Shown here piece after piece: positions 24,586 through 33,655 of a stretch of DNA of 56,256 bases. Both the position numbers and the translations under genes were made by a program. The notes under the pieces are model-generated. The model did not search any database, had not been told where the DNA came from, and worked only from the letters and a program-made list of their open reading frames with translations. Source of the stretch: Bacillota bacterium (lineage in GTDB: Bacteria > Bacillota > Clostridia > Oscillospirales > Ruminococcaceae); assembly GCA_023395435.1 (NCBI GenBank), contig JAEWZG010000046.1, positions 1 through 56,256 of the forward strand, read 5' to 3'. Within the stretch, counting starts at the first letter, position 1; the number at the start of each line of letters is the position of its first letter.

Positions 24586-26717
24586 TATTCCTTATCCTTT
24601 CTCTTGGCCTGAATAGTTTTTATTCTGATTAATTTACTACCTGAAAAGACTGCAAGTGAAGCTAACATTACAATACTTGCAATAAAAACAGTATTATCAG
24701 TAGCATTTGTCAATGGAATTGACGGATCCTCGAGATTAAAAACATCAACGTCTATTTTTTGTGCATACTTTACAGCTACTTCCTTATCATCTGCTGTCAG
24801 ATAACCATAAGGAACTGAAGCGCCCTTTTCTGTTAATGTATATGTTCCCAGAGGGATTTTTTCAAAGTTAGCTAAACCTTTAGAATCTGTTGTGGCTTCC
24901 AGGAGAATATCTCGGCCACTGTCAGACGTACCATGAAGAATAAAAGTAATGTTTGCAATATCTTTCATTTTTCTGGTGGCCTTCGATACCTTAATCGTAC
25001 CAGTCTTTTCAGCATTAGAAACATCAATATTAGTTGTCTGTGCGTACTGCACTGTTACATTCTCTGGGTCAGCTGTCATATATGCGTATGGTACGCTTGA
25101 GCCCTTCTCCGTGACTGTATATGAGCCTAATGGTACGTTATCAAAGTTAGCTATGCCATTACTATCTGTTATGGCTTCTATGCTTATTTCTCGGCCTGTA
25201 TCTGATGTTCCTGATAAAACAAAAATAAGGTCTTTAAGATTAACCATTCCTGGTGTTGTCTTTTTAACCTTGATTGTACCGGTTTTCTCGGCATTAGAAA
25301 TATTTATATCTGTTGTCTGTGCGTACTTCACTGTTACATTCTCTGGGTCAGCTGTCATATATGCGTATGGTACGCTTGAGCCCTTCTCCGTGACTGTATA
25401 AGTACCAATAGGAACAGCATTGAAGGTTGCAATACCATCACTGTCGGTAATTGCTTCTATGCTCACTTCTCGGCCACTATCAGATGTTCCTGATAACACA
25501 AAAATAAGGTCATTAAGATTAACCTTACCTGGTGTCGTCTTTTTGACCTTAAGAGTACCTGTCTTTTCATCGTTTATAAAGGCTACGGAAGTAGAAACAG
25601 GGTTTGTATCATCTATTGTTACATATTGTGGTGTAGAATCAAGAATATAGCCTGTAGGAGCTTGTACCTCTGTTATTTTCCACGTTCCAAATTCAAGTTC
25701 TTGTCTGTTTGCTTTTCCGTTTGCTTCAGTCGTAATTCTATATTTTGTTCCCAACGTTGTGTGTTCTAATTCGAAGACTGCACCCTGTAAAGGATAGTTA
25801 TTCTTATCTTTCTTCATTACTTCAATCTGTCCTGAAGGGTCTGGGAAATTCTTATATACTGTAGCGCTTCCTGAAGGAGTATTTATCTCAAGCTTTGCCA
25901 TCCTCTGATAGTTACCGCCCAGGTTATACATAGAGCAGGACAAGTATGGCGTTCCTGAAGAAGTAACTGAAGCTTCTATATTTGTATTCTTAATTCGTGT
26001 AGTAGTAGGAATTTTAAAATAAAAGCTTGAACCACTTTTAATTACTTGTGTTCCTGTTGGGTAGTTTGATAAATTAACAGAATAGTTTGAAGAAGCCGTA
26101 CCATTAACCTTAACAGTGTAGCTACCAACGTTATAGTAGTTGCCAACAACCGTTACTTCACTATTATTTGTAACAACGGTTACGGTATTTGTTTTTACTG
26201 GGTTATATGGGGTATTTAAAGCTTTTGTAAGTATGCTTTTCGCCACAGTAACAGCATTACCGTTATAATCTTTAAGATAAGTGAACTGTGCAAGCCCAGC
26301 AGGCTGTGAATCGTGTAATGTACCTTGATAAGCGTATATTGCCATCTGTGTGGCATCGTATGCGACCTCGTCGTTAGTAGCTCCAAGCGATGCAGCTGTT
26401 CGGTAAGGGAAACCATAATACATAATACTTAGAATTCCGTTATCAACATTACCGCCATAGCTTCCTGTTGTGCCGGAGTATGCAGGTGCATCCTTACCAT
26501 TATCAAGGCAAAAGGCAGCATTGTTAATGTTAATATTCGTGGTGTTTTCTGAAGCTTTTAAAATATTGTTACCTGTTTCACCAGAAGTCCACTGCCAATG
26601 GTCTTCGAGGGCTTTTGTGCTGTAATAGTTTTCTGTTCCGCTAAATGCTATTGCTTGAGGAATAAAAATACTCATTACGAGTATAACTGATAACATGCTT
26701 AATAAAAATTTTCTCAT
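24585..26717 (-). CDS. Thioester-domain, SpaA-repeat surface adhesin with sorting-like C-terminus
   Basis: 710 residues. A signal peptide (residues 1-25) precedes a thioester domain in which Cys70 (AAFCLDNGK) and Gln124 (DATQMAIYAY) are placed to form the internal thioester that binds host or partner surfaces covalently. A Cna-B/SpaA region begins near residue 300 (GQIEVMKKDKNNYPLQGAVFELE, then PTGYILD), followed by three more domains of about 93 residues (GTIKVKKTTPG..., YTVTEKGSSVPYAY). The end is IPLTNATDN, a hydrophobic helix and a basic tail, resembling an LPxTG-type sorting signal. It is probably a cell-wall adhesin aiding mating contact. No sortase gene is seen in the window. Confidence 0.85.
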   Translation of the reverse strand: MRKFLLSMLSVILVMSIFIPQAIAFSGTENYYSTKALEDHWQWTSGETGNNILKASENTTNININNAAFCLDNGKDAPAYSGTTGSYGGNVDNGILSIMYYGFPYRTAASLGATNDEVAYDATQMAIYAYQGTLHDSQPAGLAQFTYLKDYNGNAVTVAKSILTKALNTPYNPVKTNTVTVVTNNSEVTVVGNYYNVGSYTVKVNGTASSNYSVNLSNYPTGTQVIKSGSSFYFKIPTTTRIKNTNIEASVTSSGTPYLSCSMYNLGGNYQRMAKLEINTPSGSATVYKNFPDPSGQIEVMKKDKNNYPLQGAVFELEHTTLGTKYRITTEANGKANRQELEFGTWKITEVQAPTGYILDSTPQYVTIDDTNPVSTSVAFINDEKTGTLKVKKTTPGKVNLNDLIFVLSGTSDSGREVSIEAITDSDGIATFNAVPIGTYTVTEKGSSVPYAYMTADPENVTVKYAQTTDINISNAEKTGTIKVKKTTPGMVNLKDLIFVLSGTSDTGREISIEAITDSNGIANFDNVPLGSYTVTEKGSSVPYAYMTADPENVTVQYAQTTNIDVSNAEKTGTIKVSKATRKMKDIANITFILHGTSDSGRDILLEATTDSKGLANFEKIPLGTYTLTEKGASVPYGYLTADDKEVAVKYAQKIDVDVFNLEDPSIPLTNATDNTVFIASIVMLASLAVFSGSKLIRIKTIQAKRKDKE
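25000..25560 (-). repeat. Tandem coding repeats of the SpaA domains (about 279-bp period)
   Basis: Two successive domains are nearly identical at DNA level: the segments starting near 25,042 and 25,321 share more than 70 consecutive near-identical bases, a 93-residue period. The other SpaA domains are more diverged. This suggests recent duplication and possible length variation. Confidence 0.85.
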
Positions 26718-26752
26718 TTAAAGTCATCCTTTCATCTGTCAGAAATAAAAAA

Positions 26753-26779
26753 AAGAAACGCTCTGAAAGAACGCTTCTA
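26753..26779 (-). terminator. Intrinsic terminator between CAP and SpaA genes
   Basis: On the minus strand AGAAGCGTTCT / AGAGCGTTTCT form an 11-bp stem (two G-T pairs) followed by TTTTTTTT. Confidence 0.85.
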
Positions 26780-26806
26780 ATCTTATCTTATTATATTGTT
26801 TGTTTA

Positions 26807-27691
26807 TTACTCTTGTGTGAAAAGCTGAATACCAAAAAAGGTAACAGCTACCGTACCATTTGTCATAGGTCTTTTTATAGCATATACACCAACACCCATT
26901 TTAGTATATATCGTATTAATCATACTTTTGTTGTGGTCTGGTGATGCCTTCCAACCGTTAAACATCTCTTGTGCTACAGCTTTAAGCTCTGTATTAGAGC
27001 ATTCGAAATAATTTTGCCCTATTACATTATTAGAAAAGCCAGTCAAGTTTTCAGCAGCTGCACCAGCTCCGTATTGCGATTTTGTAACCCATTGACCGTT
27101 TACTAATTCCTGAAAAGTATTAAGCCTTCCATATTGAACATCTGTTAATACAGTACTCCATTTTGAACCGTCTGGTCTTTCGTGGCCGAAACAATTTATA
27201 TGGCTTGCTTCTTCAGCTCTTATTCTTGCCCCTTGTATAAGTTTACTTTCAACTGTATAGCTGTGCAAGCCTTTTGAAGCTCGATACTGATTAACTAATC
27301 GCATTACTTCATTCTCAATAACTGCACATTGCGCAGCTGTAGGAGCAATAAGCTTCTTTTGTGTTTGTGCTACTTGAGTTACCTTTGGAGCAACCGTCTG
27401 TTGTTGTACTTTGGTTGTTACCTTCGGCGTTGCTGTTCCTGATGAGGGAGCTTGTGACACTGAAGGAGATGATGTCGTTGCTCCTGGAACTTGTGTTCCT
27501 GAAGGAGCTTGTTGAGTATCTATTTTTGTCGTTAATTCAGCTGATGAGGAATCAGGAGCTGATGAAGAAGTATCTTTTTTTGTAACAGCTGCTTTACTTG
27601 CAACCTTCTTTGCTTTTGGTTCGTTATCGCAAGCAGTAAGCAAAGTAAGCATAACTGTTACTGCTAATAATACTGTCAATACTTTTCTCAT
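26807..27691 (-). CDS. CAP-domain (SCP/PR1-like) lipoprotein
   Basis: 294 residues. A signal peptide with lipobox LLTAC (Cys21) precedes a Ser/Thr/Pro/Gln-rich linker (residues about 30-110, with SVSQAPSSG and VTQV elements), then a CAP domain: EVMRLVNQYRASKGLHSY, RIRAEEASHINCFGHERPDG with the conserved His/Glu, AAENLTG, and MFNGWKASPDHNKSMI. Bacterial CAP proteins are secreted and of debated function (lipid or peptide binding, rarely proteolysis). The linker strongly resembles that of the Big2 protein at 22,943. It is divergent from the ribbon-helix-helix gene and shares its operator region. Confidence 0.85.
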   Translation of the reverse strand: MRKVLTVLLAVTVMLTLLTACDNEPKAKKVASKAAVTKKDTSSSAPDSSSAELTTKIDTQQAPSGTQVPGATTSSPSVSQAPSSGTATPKVTTKVQQQTVAPKVTQVAQTQKKLIAPTAAQCAVIENEVMRLVNQYRASKGLHSYTVESKLIQGARIRAEEASHINCFGHERPDGSKWSTVLTDVQYGRLNTFQELVNGQWVTKSQYGAGAAAENLTGFSNNVIGQNYFECSNTELKAVAQEMFNGWKASPDHNKSMINTIYTKMGVGVYAIKRPMTNGTVAVTFFGIQLFTQE

Positions 27692-27802
27692 AAAATAGCC
27701 CCCTTATAATATTTTTCCTTACTATCATTATACAGCATTTAGTAATATATTTCCATTGGCAAAATATACAAATATTACGTAATATATTATACGTTTAAAA
27801 TA

Positions 27803-27817
27803 TTGCGTAATACGCAA
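27803..27817. promoter_or_regulatory. Candidate operator in the divergent CAP / RHH promoter region
   Basis: TTGCGTA-A-TACGCAA is a perfect 7-bp inverted repeat. A second palindrome ATTACGTAAT lies 20 bases away at 27,774-27,783. The first overlaps the putative promoter of the ribbon-helix-helix gene, as expected for autoregulation. Confidence 0.5.
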
Positions 27818-27848
27818 CAATAATATATAATACTATTGAGGTGATATA

Positions 27849-28055
27849 ATGCCAACAAGGAAATATCCACATGGAACAGAAAAAGAACATCAGATTAAAA
27901 GGCAAAACCAGTATGTTGCAAATAACTATGATAGATTTACAGCTACTTTCCCGAAAGGAAAAAAAGAAGAGTATCGAAAACAAGCTGAAAAGAAGGGATA
28001 TAGTTTAAACAGCTACATAAATATGCTTATTGAAAAAGATAGAACAGGAGAATAA
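27849..28055 (+). CDS. Small ribbon-helix-helix (Arc-like) protein
   Basis: 68 residues; the ATG follows GAGGTGATATA. The central DRFTATFPKGKKEEYRKQAEKKGYSLNSYINMLIEKD matches the Arc/MetJ layout: one beta strand, then two helices with the conserved G-YSLNSYIN turn. It is one of few + strand genes in the backbone, placed between the CAP gene and the mating-channel operon. A repressor of surface or transfer genes acting on the palindromes upstream is a reasonable inference. Confidence 0.75.
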   Translation: MPTRKYPHGTEKEHQIKRQNQYVANNYDRFTATFPKGKKEEYRKQAEKKGYSLNSYINMLIEKDRTGE

Positions 28056-28068
28056 CTCCCCTGTTCTA
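28041..28068. terminator. Bidirectional terminator between RHH and membrane coiled-coil genes
   Basis: AGAACAGG / CCTGTTCT arms followed by ATTTT. It overlaps the last codons of the ribbon-helix-helix gene and serves the converging gene at 28,100. Confidence 0.75.
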
Positions 28069-28099
28069 TTTTCGTTATTAGCAATAATAGTATTATCTA

Positions 28100-28747
28100 T
28101 TATCTGTATAAACTTTCCGACTTAACATGCAAAGCTTCTTTTGATTTGTTTTTCTCTTTAAGTAATTCATTACTTTTACTAATGCTGTTAAGTTTTATTC
28201 TTAAGTCTGAAATAATTGCATCTTGTTCAATAATCTTTTGCTTGTCCTTTTCCCAGTCAACAAAAAACATTTTCATTTCTTCAATTGTATTGTTTATGTT
28301 TTTCTCAGATGTACTAAAACCTTGCCATGCTTTGTCTTGTTTTTCATCTTTTGCTTTTATGTATTCTAATATATCTTCATGTTGAGCTGATAATGAGTAC
28401 TTGTTAATTGTATGGATACCAATATCCTTATCAAACTGCTCTTTCATTTTGTTAAATTGTCCTGACAAAGATTCATCTGTAGTTATACCAAGCATATTTT
28501 CAAGTGTTCTATTATCAAACTTTCCAAGTCGCTCGGCAAGCATGGTAATTGCTTCGGTGTTTTTTGATATCTGAGATTTTTTTAAGGATATTAAAGTAAT
28601 AATGAACGTTAATAAAGCTGGCACCAATGCTATTAATAATGTCTGCCACCATTTCATTTGTGAGCTCTCCATTTCTAATAAAACAAATATCAATATACAT
28701 TCATAAATAGTACAAAAAATAATATTCGCTTTAATATATTTATTCAT
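28100..28747 (-). CDS. Membrane-anchored coiled-coil protein in the transfer operon
   Basis: 215 residues with two N-terminal hydrophobic segments (about 6-24 and 35-53) and a long charged coiled-coil C-terminus (KAKDEKQDKAWQGF, INNTIEEMKMFFVDWEKDKQKI). It follows virB4 after palindrome copy 2. An accessory mating-channel or scaffold role is possible; no family was recognised. Confidence 0.6.
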   Translation of the reverse strand: MNKYIKANIIFCTIYECILIFVLLEMESSQMKWWQTLLIALVPALLTFIITLISLKKSQISKNTEAITMLAERLGKFDNRTLENMLGITTDESLSGQFNKMKEQFDKDIGIHTINKYSLSAQHEDILEYIKAKDEKQDKAWQGFSTSEKNINNTIEEMKMFFVDWEKDKQKIIEQDAIISDLRIKLNSISKSNELLKEKNKSKEALHVKSESLYR

Positions 28748-28813
28748 TTTATCACCTCAATTCTACATTAAATTTCCAAAAGTGTCAATATATACTGTAT
28801 ACAGCATATATGT

Positions 28814-28829
28814 GTGCTATTAATAGCAC
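28814..28829. repeat. ICE palindrome copy 2
   Basis: GTGCTATTAATAGCAC directly after the virB4 stop codon. Confidence 0.95.
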
Positions 28830-28832
28830 AAT

Positions 28833-31181
28833 TTACTTTGATGTCTGTTCCTGAAAATCCTCATTGAATTTTGTACTAAAGAGCTTATACAGTTTACTTG
28901 TGGTTGGTATAATTTTTGAAAATGGTATAATTCGTTTTCCGCAAACAATAAGACCAGAGCCTTTATCGCCTGTCTTCAGGAAAGAAGATTGTGTATATGA
29001 TAGCTCAAACATATTTACAAGCTTATCAAAATCATTCTTTTTCTGCTGAAGCATAACCACAAACTCTGAATTAGCAAGCATACTTGCAGCATCTTTATTA
29101 TCCAGGACTTCTGTAATAAGTTGAGTTATACCAGTTGCAGCTCCACCATATTTTCGGATACGTTTGAATACATTATCAAAGAACTTTCCTGACAAAGAGG
29201 TTTTATCATTGAAGAGAATAGAAAATTCATCAACCCAAACCCAGGTTCTTATACCCTTCTTTTTGTTTTCAACAACTCTTTGCCATAAATATTCAAGAAT
29301 AACCTGGCAACCTACCGTTTTTAGCTGTTCACCCATCTGAAATATATCCATAACAAGAAACTTCTTGTTAATTTCAATATTTGTCTTATGAGCAAAGTTA
29401 TTGAATGTTCCGGTAACATAAAGCTCAAGAATTGCTTGTATATCTTTTGCTTCAGATTCCTGGCATTCAGAAAGAAGATTATAGAATGTTGTTAAAGTCG
29501 GCAAACACTCTTTATCCCCATTGCTATCAATAAAGGCTTTATAGCTTAATCTTACACATCGGTCGATTACTGATTTTTCTGTTGCAGACAATGGAAACCC
29601 TTTAATTGTTTCAATAAATGTCATTATAAAATCTGTTTTCAAAGCCATCGCACTTGCACCCTCATACTTATATGAAAGATCAGTATCGAAGATATTGAAC
29701 TTTGTTGGGCTGTCTGGAGATATTTTAAGTATTTCACCATTGAAAGGTTCAACAAGAAGTCTATATTCATTCTCAGGGTCAATAACTATAACTTCATCAT
29801 CCGGATACCTCATAAGAACATCAATAATTTCCGATTTAGTAAACATTGATTTACCAGAACCAGAGCATCCGAGAATAAAGCCATTAGCGTTCATTTCATC
29901 GGTTCTATCCAGAATAGTAAGAGCATTGGTAATTTTGTTAATTCCATAGTTTAGTCCGTTATCATTAAAATCTGTTCTTGAACTGAACGGAAGTAAGATA
30001 CTTGCTGCATCAGAAAGAAGATATGTGTTTACATCTGCAACACCGGATTTAAAATGATTTACTCCCAATGGAAGCATCGTATTTAATCCTTTTTCTTGCT
30101 GTCGGACGAAAACTCCCAATCTTACCTGGTGCTTCAAGGCTTTACCCTGTATCATTTTTGTAAGCTCTTCAAGCTCGTCCTTGTCGTGAGCTGATATGCT
30201 TATGAATACACCGATGCGGAACAGTTCAGTATTGCTTCCTGAAAGTTGTTTTTGCAGATCCTCAAGTTCTTCAATCTGTTCCTTAATTCGAAATGGTATA
30301 AAGTCAGTTCCGTTCTTATGATTATTTTCTTTACGCCTCTGAAGCTGACCCTGAACGTTGAATATCTCTTTACGTATTTTCTCGAGAGCTTCTCTCTTGT
30401 CAACACGTACAAGATGTTTGCTTATTGCAATCTTATTGTTATTGTCTAACAATTCAGAAATAAAACCATCGTCAAGTTCCCTGTCATAATTCTTAACAAA
30501 CATCATACGTGATACAGCGCTACCAATTTCAACTTCCTTTGCTTTAAATGCAAAAGCTGAAGGAGCGATATAGTCTTTGATACGACCACCTTTAGCGTAA
30601 ATGTTCTTCGGCAGGAGAAAATCTGTTGTTTCGAACGGATGATAAATTTCATATAAAAGCTTAAATACATCGGTTGGATTCAGAATGACTGTGTCACTTC
30701 CCATCCCTGTAAAATACGTTTGTATTTCCCTAAAGTATTTAAACAAGACATTTACATTATCTGTTCTGTTTATCAGCTTGTATGTCAATACAATAACCAT
30801 TACTTTTTCAGCTGAAGATATTTCAGTTTTATAAATATAATCTTCTTGCATTTTACAGTAATCTTCAAAGTATTCACCATATTGCTGACGTTTTGGAATA
30901 AGAATATCATGGAGCTTATTAGAACTCGTATTTGTGTTCATAATAAACTCCTGATAATTAATATCACTCGGCAACGTATTAAGCAGCTGTCTGTATTGAG
31001 TATATTTTTCCTCTTTTTCATTTTCTCTAAGAAGTGAATAATCTATATTTTCAAAAGAGAAAATCAGTGAATATGTATCTTCAGCTACTAAAAAAAGGCC
31101 ATTTTCGTAAGCTTCCAAAAAAGGTATTGTGTCTTGGGCGCTCTTTGGTAGCTTAACAATCTTTTTATTACTTTTGTTCAT
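28833..31181 (-). CDS. virB4: VirB4-family conjugation ATPase
   Basis: 782 residues, typical VirB4/TraE length. The C-terminal AAA+ domain has Walker A GCSGSGKSMFTKSE (near 445), EVIVIDPENEYRLL, and Walker B RTWVWVDEFSILF followed by GAATGITQLITEVL. The N-terminal half is the less conserved channel-contacting region. It energises assembly and DNA transport of the type IV secretion channel at the inner face of the membrane. Its ATG lies within the last codons of the PrgI gene, and palindrome copy 2 follows its stop. Confidence 0.95.
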   Translation of the reverse strand: MNKSNKKIVKLPKSAQDTIPFLEAYENGLFLVAEDTYSLIFSFENIDYSLLRENEKEEKYTQYRQLLNTLPSDINYQEFIMNTNTSSNKLHDILIPKRQQYGEYFEDYCKMQEDYIYKTEISSAEKVMVIVLTYKLINRTDNVNVLFKYFREIQTYFTGMGSDTVILNPTDVFKLLYEIYHPFETTDFLLPKNIYAKGGRIKDYIAPSAFAFKAKEVEIGSAVSRMMFVKNYDRELDDGFISELLDNNNKIAISKHLVRVDKREALEKIRKEIFNVQGQLQRRKENNHKNGTDFIPFRIKEQIEELEDLQKQLSGSNTELFRIGVFISISAHDKDELEELTKMIQGKALKHQVRLGVFVRQQEKGLNTMLPLGVNHFKSGVADVNTYLLSDAASILLPFSSRTDFNDNGLNYGINKITNALTILDRTDEMNANGFILGCSGSGKSMFTKSEIIDVLMRYPDDEVIVIDPENEYRLLVEPFNGEILKISPDSPTKFNIFDTDLSYKYEGASAMALKTDFIMTFIETIKGFPLSATEKSVIDRCVRLSYKAFIDSNGDKECLPTLTTFYNLLSECQESEAKDIQAILELYVTGTFNNFAHKTNIEINKKFLVMDIFQMGEQLKTVGCQVILEYLWQRVVENKKKGIRTWVWVDEFSILFNDKTSLSGKFFDNVFKRIRKYGGAATGITQLITEVLDNKDAASMLANSEFVVMLQQKKNDFDKLVNMFELSYTQSSFLKTGDKGSGLIVCGKRIIPFSKIIPTTSKLYKLFSTKFNEDFQEQTSK

Positions 31182-31476
31182 TGTTATTATACACCCCCTG
31201 AGATGAATATGGACGTTTGTCTATTCCCTTAAATGATTGCACTGCATATTTGAATAACGATAAGCCCTGCACTCTTATTACTCCAAATCCAATGGTTAAC
31301 GCAATCTCGATGAAAACTATTGTCATTAGAAAATCTATATTTAGTTTGTCATACAGAAGAAAAATAGTAATAAATGCAATAATTAACGAAAGTATCAATG
31401 CAGCTATTTGACTTAACCTTAATCCAAGAAAAGATGTTCCGTCACGGATAATATTTTTAGTTACTTTAACTTTCAT
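31168..31476 (-). CDS. PrgI-family conjugation membrane protein
   Basis: 102 residues with two adjacent membrane helices (about 20-40 and 46-65) and the family context: always directly before virB4 in Firmicute conjugation operons. LRLSQIAALILSLIIAFITIFLL and the short polar N-terminus fit PrgI/TcpE-like channel subunits. Overlaps virB4 by 14 bases. Confidence 0.85.
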   Translation of the reverse strand: MKVKVTKNIIRDGTSFLGLRLSQIAALILSLIIAFITIFLLYDKLNIDFLMTIVFIEIALTIGFGVIRVQGLSLFKYAVQSFKGIDKRPYSSQGVYNNNEQK

Positions 31477-31488
31477 ATCTTCTCCTTT

Positions 31489-32697
31489 CTAACTAACCAG
31501 ATTTTTAAATATTCTCGGCGGTTTTGCAATTAAAATTGCCATTCCTATCATAGCAATACAATTCGGCAATAGCGCTATAAAGCTATTATCTGGGTCAATA
31601 ACTACATCCTTGAACCACATACTACCGACACAGTAAACAATTGCTATATATATTGTTTCAACTGTAAGAGAAATAAACGCTGTAATAAAATTACGGAAAT
31701 ACCTTGTCGTACTTTCCCCACCGGCAAGGCAAGCGAAGAAAGGTGGAGCAATAGCAACCATTGCTGCAAGTTCAATACTTCGAAGCATAAGTTTGATAAT
31801 TATTATTGCGCCGGCTATTGTCATCAATGTTCCCATAATCGTCATTGGAATAGAATTTGAAAATGCTTTAAAGAAATCTATAATCGGGCCGATTATTGGA
31901 ATTTTACTTTTCGATACTTTCGGTATCAAATCATTATTAAAGAAGTTCATAGTAATTCCTTGAAGTACTATTTTTGCAACCAGTCCATTATTTATATCTA
32001 AAATTGTCTTACAAACCATATAGCTTAAGTCAACCCATATCTTAGCAAGAAGTATTTGCCCTGCAACCTTTACACCACCTTTTGTAGTAAATAGTTCATA
32101 TTTTAATGTGGTTGATAATAAATTTATGCCGATAAACAATAAGCATAGGCTGTAAGCAAATGTTTTGAAAATAGCTTGCATGCCTGGCATATTAGCAACT
32201 GACATAATATCAAAATGTCCTTCGTATAATGGATTCTGATTTGAAATAATAGCTTTTGGCACCATTAACCACAACATTTTTGAACTACTGATTAAGTCTT
32301 GTGAAAACTTTGTAGCATCCTTTGTATCAACATCTACACTTCCATCAATTCCTGATACATATATTTTGTTATAATACTCTGATGGATATAGCTGTTTATA
32401 CTCGTCTTTTTCTGCCGGAGGTAGTTTATTGAATAATGCCGGATACTCATTAACCCAATCAAATTTTTGTTGTTTAGTAAGCTCGGAAGGAAAAACTATT
32501 CTCTTTGATAAAGCGATATATCCTGCCTTACTCGGAGTAGTAAGAGTAGATGGGTCTGTGGTAGAATTTAAAGGCTCATTAACACTTCCGGGCAAGTCAT
32601 CAGGTTTGTTCGGATTGACTGGTGATGCGTTTGCCGGCAACAATCCAACAGAAAAAGAAATAATAATCATTATGAAAATCAATATAAATTTTTTCAT
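31489..32697 (-). CDS. VirB6/TrbL-like channel protein (CD1112-type)
   Basis: 402 residues: a signal-like N-terminus, an extracellular segment of about 130 residues (PSELTKQQKFDWVNEYPAL), then six or more membrane helices with the internal blocks LLFIGINLLSTTLKYE, KIWVDLSYMVCKTILDINN and IAPPFFACLAGGESTTRYFRNF, which match the VirB6/TrbL-like family named from C. difficile CD1112. It forms the inner-membrane pore of the mating channel. Located between the pilin-like gene and prgI. Confidence 0.88.
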   Translation of the reverse strand: MKKFILIFIMIIISFSVGLLPANASPVNPNKPDDLPGSVNEPLNSTTDPSTLTTPSKAGYIALSKRIVFPSELTKQQKFDWVNEYPALFNKLPPAEKDEYKQLYPSEYYNKIYVSGIDGSVDVDTKDATKFSQDLISSSKMLWLMVPKAIISNQNPLYEGHFDIMSVANMPGMQAIFKTFAYSLCLLFIGINLLSTTLKYELFTTKGGVKVAGQILLAKIWVDLSYMVCKTILDINNGLVAKIVLQGITMNFFNNDLIPKVSKSKIPIIGPIIDFFKAFSNSIPMTIMGTLMTIAGAIIIIKLMLRSIELAAMVAIAPPFFACLAGGESTTRYFRNFITAFISLTVETIYIAIVYCVGSMWFKDVVIDPDNSFIALLPNCIAMIGMAILIAKPPRIFKNLVS

Positions 32698-32713
32698 AGT
32701 GTCCTTCTTTCTG

Positions 32714-33013
32714 TTAAAATAAAACAGCTTTTAATGCAAACGTAGCTCCAAATACTGCTCCAGTAACTATAAGAGTTGAAATGCCGGCATTCATTTCTTT
32801 CGGATTCTCATCAGCTTTTCCTTGTACAATCTTTTGACATGCAGGAATACCGCCGGCAGCTGCTATTGCAATTCTTGCAATCCACAATACTATATCAGTT
32901 AAAACATCGACCTTACTTGTATCTACTCCGGCAGGAGCTGCGTAAGTATTTAAACTAAAAAAGGATGATAAAACTATCATCCATACTGCTACTATTAATT
33001 TTTTTCTTTTCAT
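32714..33013 (-). CDS. VirB2/TrbC-type pilin-like protein
   Basis: 99 residues. A signal peptide (about 1-26, ending TYAAPAG) is followed by two hydrophobic helices around a polar hairpin containing ACQKIVQGKADENPKEM, the layout of VirB2-like or Maff2-family subunits. The ribosome binding site GAAAGGACAG lies 6 bases before ATG, immediately downstream of palindrome copy 3. A structural channel or pilus component is likely. Confidence 0.8.
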   Translation of the reverse strand: MKRKKLIVAVWMIVLSSFFSLNTYAAPAGVDTSKVDVLTDIVLWIARIAIAAAGGIPACQKIVQGKADENPKEMNAGISTLIVTGAVFGATFALKAVLF

Positions 33014-33031
33014 TATTATTCTGTCCTTTCT

Positions 33032-33047
33032 GTGCTATTAATAGCAC
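33032..33047. repeat. ICE palindrome copy 3
   Basis: GTGCTATTAATAGCAC between the stop of the 33,050 gene and the ribosome binding site of the pilin-like gene. Confidence 0.95.
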
Positions 33048-33049
33048 AA

Positions 33050-33649
33050 TTACATATTCTGTATTGCTTTTGCAGCTGCTTTTGCTGCAATTGTAACGCC
33101 ACCAGCAACCGCATTTCCTGCTGTTGTAGCTGCACTGGAAACATTACTTGCTGTCGTTGCTGTAGCTGTTGCAACTTGCTTCGTGGCTTCGACGGTAGTT
33201 CCATTAAGTGCATTTCTAAGTTTTGCAACTGCTTGCAACTGGTCTTTCTTTGCAGCTTCCTTGAATTGCGGTTTAGAAATATACTTTTTTCCTTCTTCTG
33301 TAAGAGTAGTAAAATGATTTTCTTTATCTATTGCTACCAACCCTTCTTTTGATGCCATCTCAAAATTACTTACTACAGCTGCTTTTAATTCTTCATCAGG
33401 TAAGGAACTAATTGCAGTATGAGGTAATATTTTATTATTCTGAAAGTACTGCAAATCAGTATACTGGCCTGTAAAAATAAAAGGAAGCTCTTCCGATGCA
33501 GGCACAAACTGTTGCATTGTTGTATTTATAACTTGCTTTTGAGCAGAAGACACAAGTTTGTCAGTAGCGTGTTTAACACCTTTTGCAATGTTCACTCCTT
33601 CTTTTATTGTCTTGGTTAATTCGTCAAATTCTTCATCCATAAAACCCAC
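33050..33649 (-). CDS. Transfer-operon protein of unknown function, Ala/Thr-rich C-terminus
   Basis: 199 residues. The first ~140 are polar with helix-strand character, including QYTDLQYFQNNKILPHTA, FEMASKEGLVAIDKENHFTTLTEEGKKYIS, which looks winged-helix-like. The last 50 are Ala/Thr/Val-rich (ATATTASNVSSAATTAGN) and could be an amphipathic membrane-associated helix. It sits between virD4 and the pilin-like gene, so a channel accessory or substrate-gating role is plausible. No family was recognised. Confidence 0.65.
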   Translation of the reverse strand: MGFMDEEFDELTKTIKEGVNIAKGVKHATDKLVSSAQKQVINTTMQQFVPASEELPFIFTGQYTDLQYFQNNKILPHTAISSLPDEELKAAVVSNFEMASKEGLVAIDKENHFTTLTEEGKKYISKPQFKEAAKKDQLQAVAKLRNALNGTTVEATKQVATATATTASNVSSAATTAGNAVAGGVTIAAKAAAKAIQNM

Positions 33650-33655
33650 CCTTTC

